Shown here: piece by piece, positions 60,799 through 64,000 of the stretch
Numbering within the stretch: position 1 is the stretch's first letter
How the letters are laid out: the number at the start of each line of letters is the position of its first letter
Source of the DNA: Ascidia mentula
Taxonomy: Eukaryota > Chordata > Ascidiacea > Phlebobranchia > Ascidiidae
Length of the DNA: 64,000 nt
Assembly (NCBI GenBank): GCA_947561715.1
Contig: OX387201.1
Coordinates: 21,466,001 to 21,530,000, forward strand
Direction of reading: 5' to 3'
Notes under the pieces: generated by a model
Told to the model about the DNA's origin: nothing
The model's database searches: none
What the model saw: only the letters and a program-made list of their open reading frames with translations
Made by a program: the position numbers and the translations under genes

Positions 60799-63700
60799 TC
60801 ACTCCCATTCTTCCCAGCCCTCTACCTCCTCCTGCGGAAAAAAACGTGCTTTGTAAATATATTATTTCTATTGTAGTTGTGATGAATTACTTCGTCAATA
60901 TTTTCAACGTCCTCCAGCAAAGCTTCTTTAATTTCGTCCTCGGTCATTTCCAAATCAAACTCCTTTTCCCAATCCGAACTTCCGCCACTAGATGACTCTG
61001 TTCGACACAATTATTTGTGAAACAATCGTTGATCGGGAATTTTGGCTAAAATACCGATTTTCGTATCCTGTGGTTCTTCAATATTACCAAGCAGCTAAAG
61101 CCTACCTTTAACCGTGACCTCAGAACTTGCGGATTTTACATCAGAAGCGGGTGTGACGTCATTAGCGGTGACGTCGATCGTCGGCCTTGGAGGTTCTTCT
61201 TCTGTCACAACTTTCGTTTGTTTAGAATTGTTCGACGCCGTGTCGAGGTTGGTTTTCTCATCAACCAATGTTGGGTCTTCGATGTTCTCTGGGCCGACAT
61301 CTAGCAGGATTTTCGGCTGCTTATCAACGTCGTGTGTTTGAGTGTCCGAACGTGGGGATAGGGCGGTCTCTGTGGCGCCATCTTGCGGTGGAGTGATTAT
61401 AGTGTCAGTTGTGACAGGTGAATGTTCGGCGACGTCACTCAACTTTTCTGGAATTTTCTCTTCAACTTTACCTTCAGGTGTTTGTGGAGATTCAGCTTCA
61501 AATTCATCTATAAATAAAGGCATTTGTGTTTCTGGTGGGACTTAAATAACTTCATTCATTTTAACAGAAACTTCGATTAAACCTTGGTAATGTAATTAAT
61601 TTCCAGTATTTGTTAAAAATCTTTTGATCTTATCAGGAATTATTGCAGTATCCATATATGTAATGGTGAAACCAAGGTTGCTTGGTTATAAATACCCATA
61701 TGTAATTAAGTACCCAAACATCACCTTCATCATCCCATGTTAACTCCGTATCTTTCTCTTCTGCCCGTTGAACAATCTCAGCTCGTCGTGCTTCAGCCTG
61801 CTCAACAAAAAAATATATTTCACAACACAGAATTCCACTCTTGTTTTGAACTTGGGCAGAAAATAATATTACACCAAGAAAGACATGGACAAAAACCACC
61901 ACTGTTATATTTGGTGTCCAAAACTTATATGTAATCTAATCTCCAAAAGTTTGTATTTTTAAAACATTGTATTCACCTTCTTAAATGCATTGATTTTAAA
62001 GAAATAACGTGTCCAGAAATTATGGTGAGTCACTGCATCGGGTACCAGTCTGGTGTAAAGAGCTCGGATCTGCAACATTAAAAACAATATTACCTAATTG
62101 AGGTTGGAGCTGGTGTTATCATAGTTCAGAAATTCAATCTGTCTAGTTTATTAAATCCCCATTGTTACCTTTCTTGCGACAGGGGACTATGTGTTGTGTT
62201 TTATTAAATTTGCTAATTTACTCAAAGTATGTGATTAATACCAAATACATTCCTTCTGTTTTAAATATGGTAACTTTTCACTGACTTTCAATAAAAATAT
62301 ATTTTTTTTTTCACTGACTTTCAATAAAAAATATAAAAAAAAACATATATATTGTTGTTTTTTGAACAATAAAGTTTTTCAAATAAACTCCACACCTCCT
62401 TGCAATCCAACATCAACAACGATATTTCCTCACGTTTTCCTTCCAAGTTAAACCTCTCCTCCCATAATTTGAAGTCGGTGGAATCTGAAGTTCATAATAT
62501 CATTACAAAAGTTTCAGAACACAATTTCACCACAATCCTTCATTAACAGAAGTAACCAAGATTTGTATAAAAAGCCTTAACAACAGACCACTGACATCTG
62601 GGTATTTCTATATTTAAATATTAACAAAATATTGTTTTTAGTAATGTGTTTTATACATCAGCAATCAGTATATAGTTTGTTTGGTCTTGACCTAGTATGA
62701 AGAACACAAAACCTACTATCTGGTTCGTTACAATAAGTCCCAGGGTCAGTTTGTATCGCGAATAGACGAGCCTGAATATAAATAGATTCAATAAATAATA
62801 AAGTGTTTTGGAACAAATATTTAAGGGTGATGATTTTATGTCCATTATGTAAAAATAATTATGTAAATTATCTAAGACACAAAAAGGATCAAAGTAGGTT
62901 TTCACCTCAGCCGGAGAAAATATTTTGACACCAGATGTTGTTCCGACCAAAACTGTTGAGTCTTCATTTTCTGGAAGATATGAACGGAAGTTAGAGGATA
63001 TATAACAAACATATGCACACTAGCAAACATTTAGGAGTAGTTTAGGCTGAGGCTTCTCTGTATATGTGGTGGACAAGTTTTGGGAAATGTGACACCGGTG
63101 TCGATCCTATCCACAAATCAGGTTTTCAAACTTTTTGTTTTAGTCTGCCATTTATAAGTAAGAAAGCAATTTATGACACCTTCATGGGTAGCCAACAAAA
63201 CAATGATGACAGTAATGAAAATCCCAAAGTGGTATTTTTGTTTTGCTGCCCAAAATAATATGTAGGTACCCAACATGGGCATACAACCCATAGACTGAGA
63301 AGCTTTGAAGTGTGGATATGTTGAATACCATTGTCTGATGGAGGTTGTGGTGTGACGTGGTTCACTACAGTTCCTAGGAACCCAGTCAGTGTGTTAGTTA
63401 CAACCTTGGTGGCCTGAGATGCTTCGTTCATGTCAACCTGAAAAGCATTCTTTGTTTAAATAAAGTTTGGATGGACCAAGTGTAAACTGATTGTAGGCTT
63501 TTAAACTTGGTCCCTTAAATGAAGTCGTTTAATGTTACTGGGTAAATACAAAAATTTAAAAAGAATTTCAGCTTCTGTTATTGGTCAAGTATCTATAAAT
63601 TTTTGTGACGAGTTTTTACGAACTTTTCGTGATACACGTTATGTTAATGGTGGAACTTTCAAGGTGATTGACCTCAAAATTTTTTAGGTTGAACACCAAG

Positions 63701-63902
63701 GACAAAACGTATGCGGGCAATCAAAACAAGGGCCTTATGACCTTGCAGACAACATGGAAAAGTTGGTGCACACAACCACCTTAATGTTAAGCTGGTCCTT
63801 CATAGAAGTAGCAGTTGCAGCAACAAGCTTGGAAGTGTCAGTTTTAACCGTTTCCGTGAATTCCTTCATATCCCGCATCATGAACTCGTTCGTCTCGGCC
63901 AA
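60799..63902 (-). CDS. BSDC1: BSD domain-containing protein 1 orthologue (5' partial)
   Basis: Exons (5' to 3'): 63780-63902, 63329-63437, 62906-62970, 62717-62771, 62396-62484, 61977-62069, 61725-61797, 61106-61507, 60891-60997, 60799-60831; 382 codons in consistent phase. The first exon shown is entered through an acceptor, so the N-terminal exon is beyond the window. The order follows vertebrate BSDC1: an N-terminal FMMRDMKEFTETV segment, LTGFLGTVV, LFAIQTDPGTYCNEPD, a BSD domain with RALYTRLVP and FWTRYFFKI, an acidic, Pro/Thr-rich linker (61106-61507), and the diagnostic C-terminus DWEKEFDLEMTEDEIKEALL then GWEEWE. The molecular role in animals is poorly known; it is probably cytosolic. 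Confidence 0.93.
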
Positions 63903-64000
63903 CTGTAAGTAACAGGTTGAAATGTTTTACATCTGACCCAATTTTAAAATTTAACATTTTCACATTGTAAAAATAAAAAAGATGAATTAAATGTATTTCT

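Overview
The window is nuclear DNA of a compact animal genome. It is AT-rich, almost every gene is split by short GT-AG introns, and DNA transposons are abundant. An orthologue of vertebrate BSDC1, a transmembrane zona-pellucida (ZP) protein and a KDZ/Zisupton-type transposon point to a metazoan. A tunicate such as Ciona fits best, but that is an inference; no species marker was seen.

Layout. Positions 1-48802 are a direct tandem array of a 10,879-bp unit. Copy 1 is 1-10879 and copy 2 is 10880-21758, nearly base-identical. Copy 3 starts at 21759, ends at 48802 (the equivalent of unit position 9072), and is inflated by three transposon insertions. Each unit carries gene A, a seven-exon gene for an unrecognised 208-aa protein, followed by gene B, a two-exon gene for a 1264-aa protein with a GlnD/DUF294-type nucleotidyltransferase domain and TPR repeats. 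Copies 1 and 2 also carry a minus-strand first exon for a signal-anchored protein. A much older, decayed piece of gene A lies beyond the array (about 48906-49650).

Copy 3 holds (i) an 11.56-kb KDZ/Zisupton-like transposon, 25037-36592, with an 8-bp target duplication, inserted about 165 bp upstream of the gene B start codon; (ii) a 5.2-kb element with about 1.1-kb terminal inverted repeats, 37767-42974; and (iii) a 1.18-kb foldback element with a 9-bp target duplication, 43282-44462. The last two lie in gene B exon 1 and, with a 2-nt loss in exon 2, make that copy a pseudogene. The KDZ element contains a roughly 29-exon transposase gene with C2H2 fingers, a SWIM finger, a SAP motif, DDE-type acidic residues and a C-terminal Ulp1-like cysteine protease. 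Between the catalytic core and the protease is a 101-bp tandem array in which every unit is a 51-bp in-frame exon plus a 50-bp GT-AG intron. The element also holds a 2-kb palindrome.

Right of the array are broken Penelope-like retroelement pieces (49942-50692), an 18-exon gene for an 857-aa CUB-like/ZP/EGF-like/transmembrane protein (51119-56959, plus), a gene-poor stretch with dispersed repeats, a Cys-rich exon of unknown identity (59488-59910), and the BSDC1 orthologue on the minus strand (60799-63902, first exon outside the window).

Exon structures were assembled by hand from frame, splice-site and phase agreement. Domain names rest on motif recognition, not on database searches.
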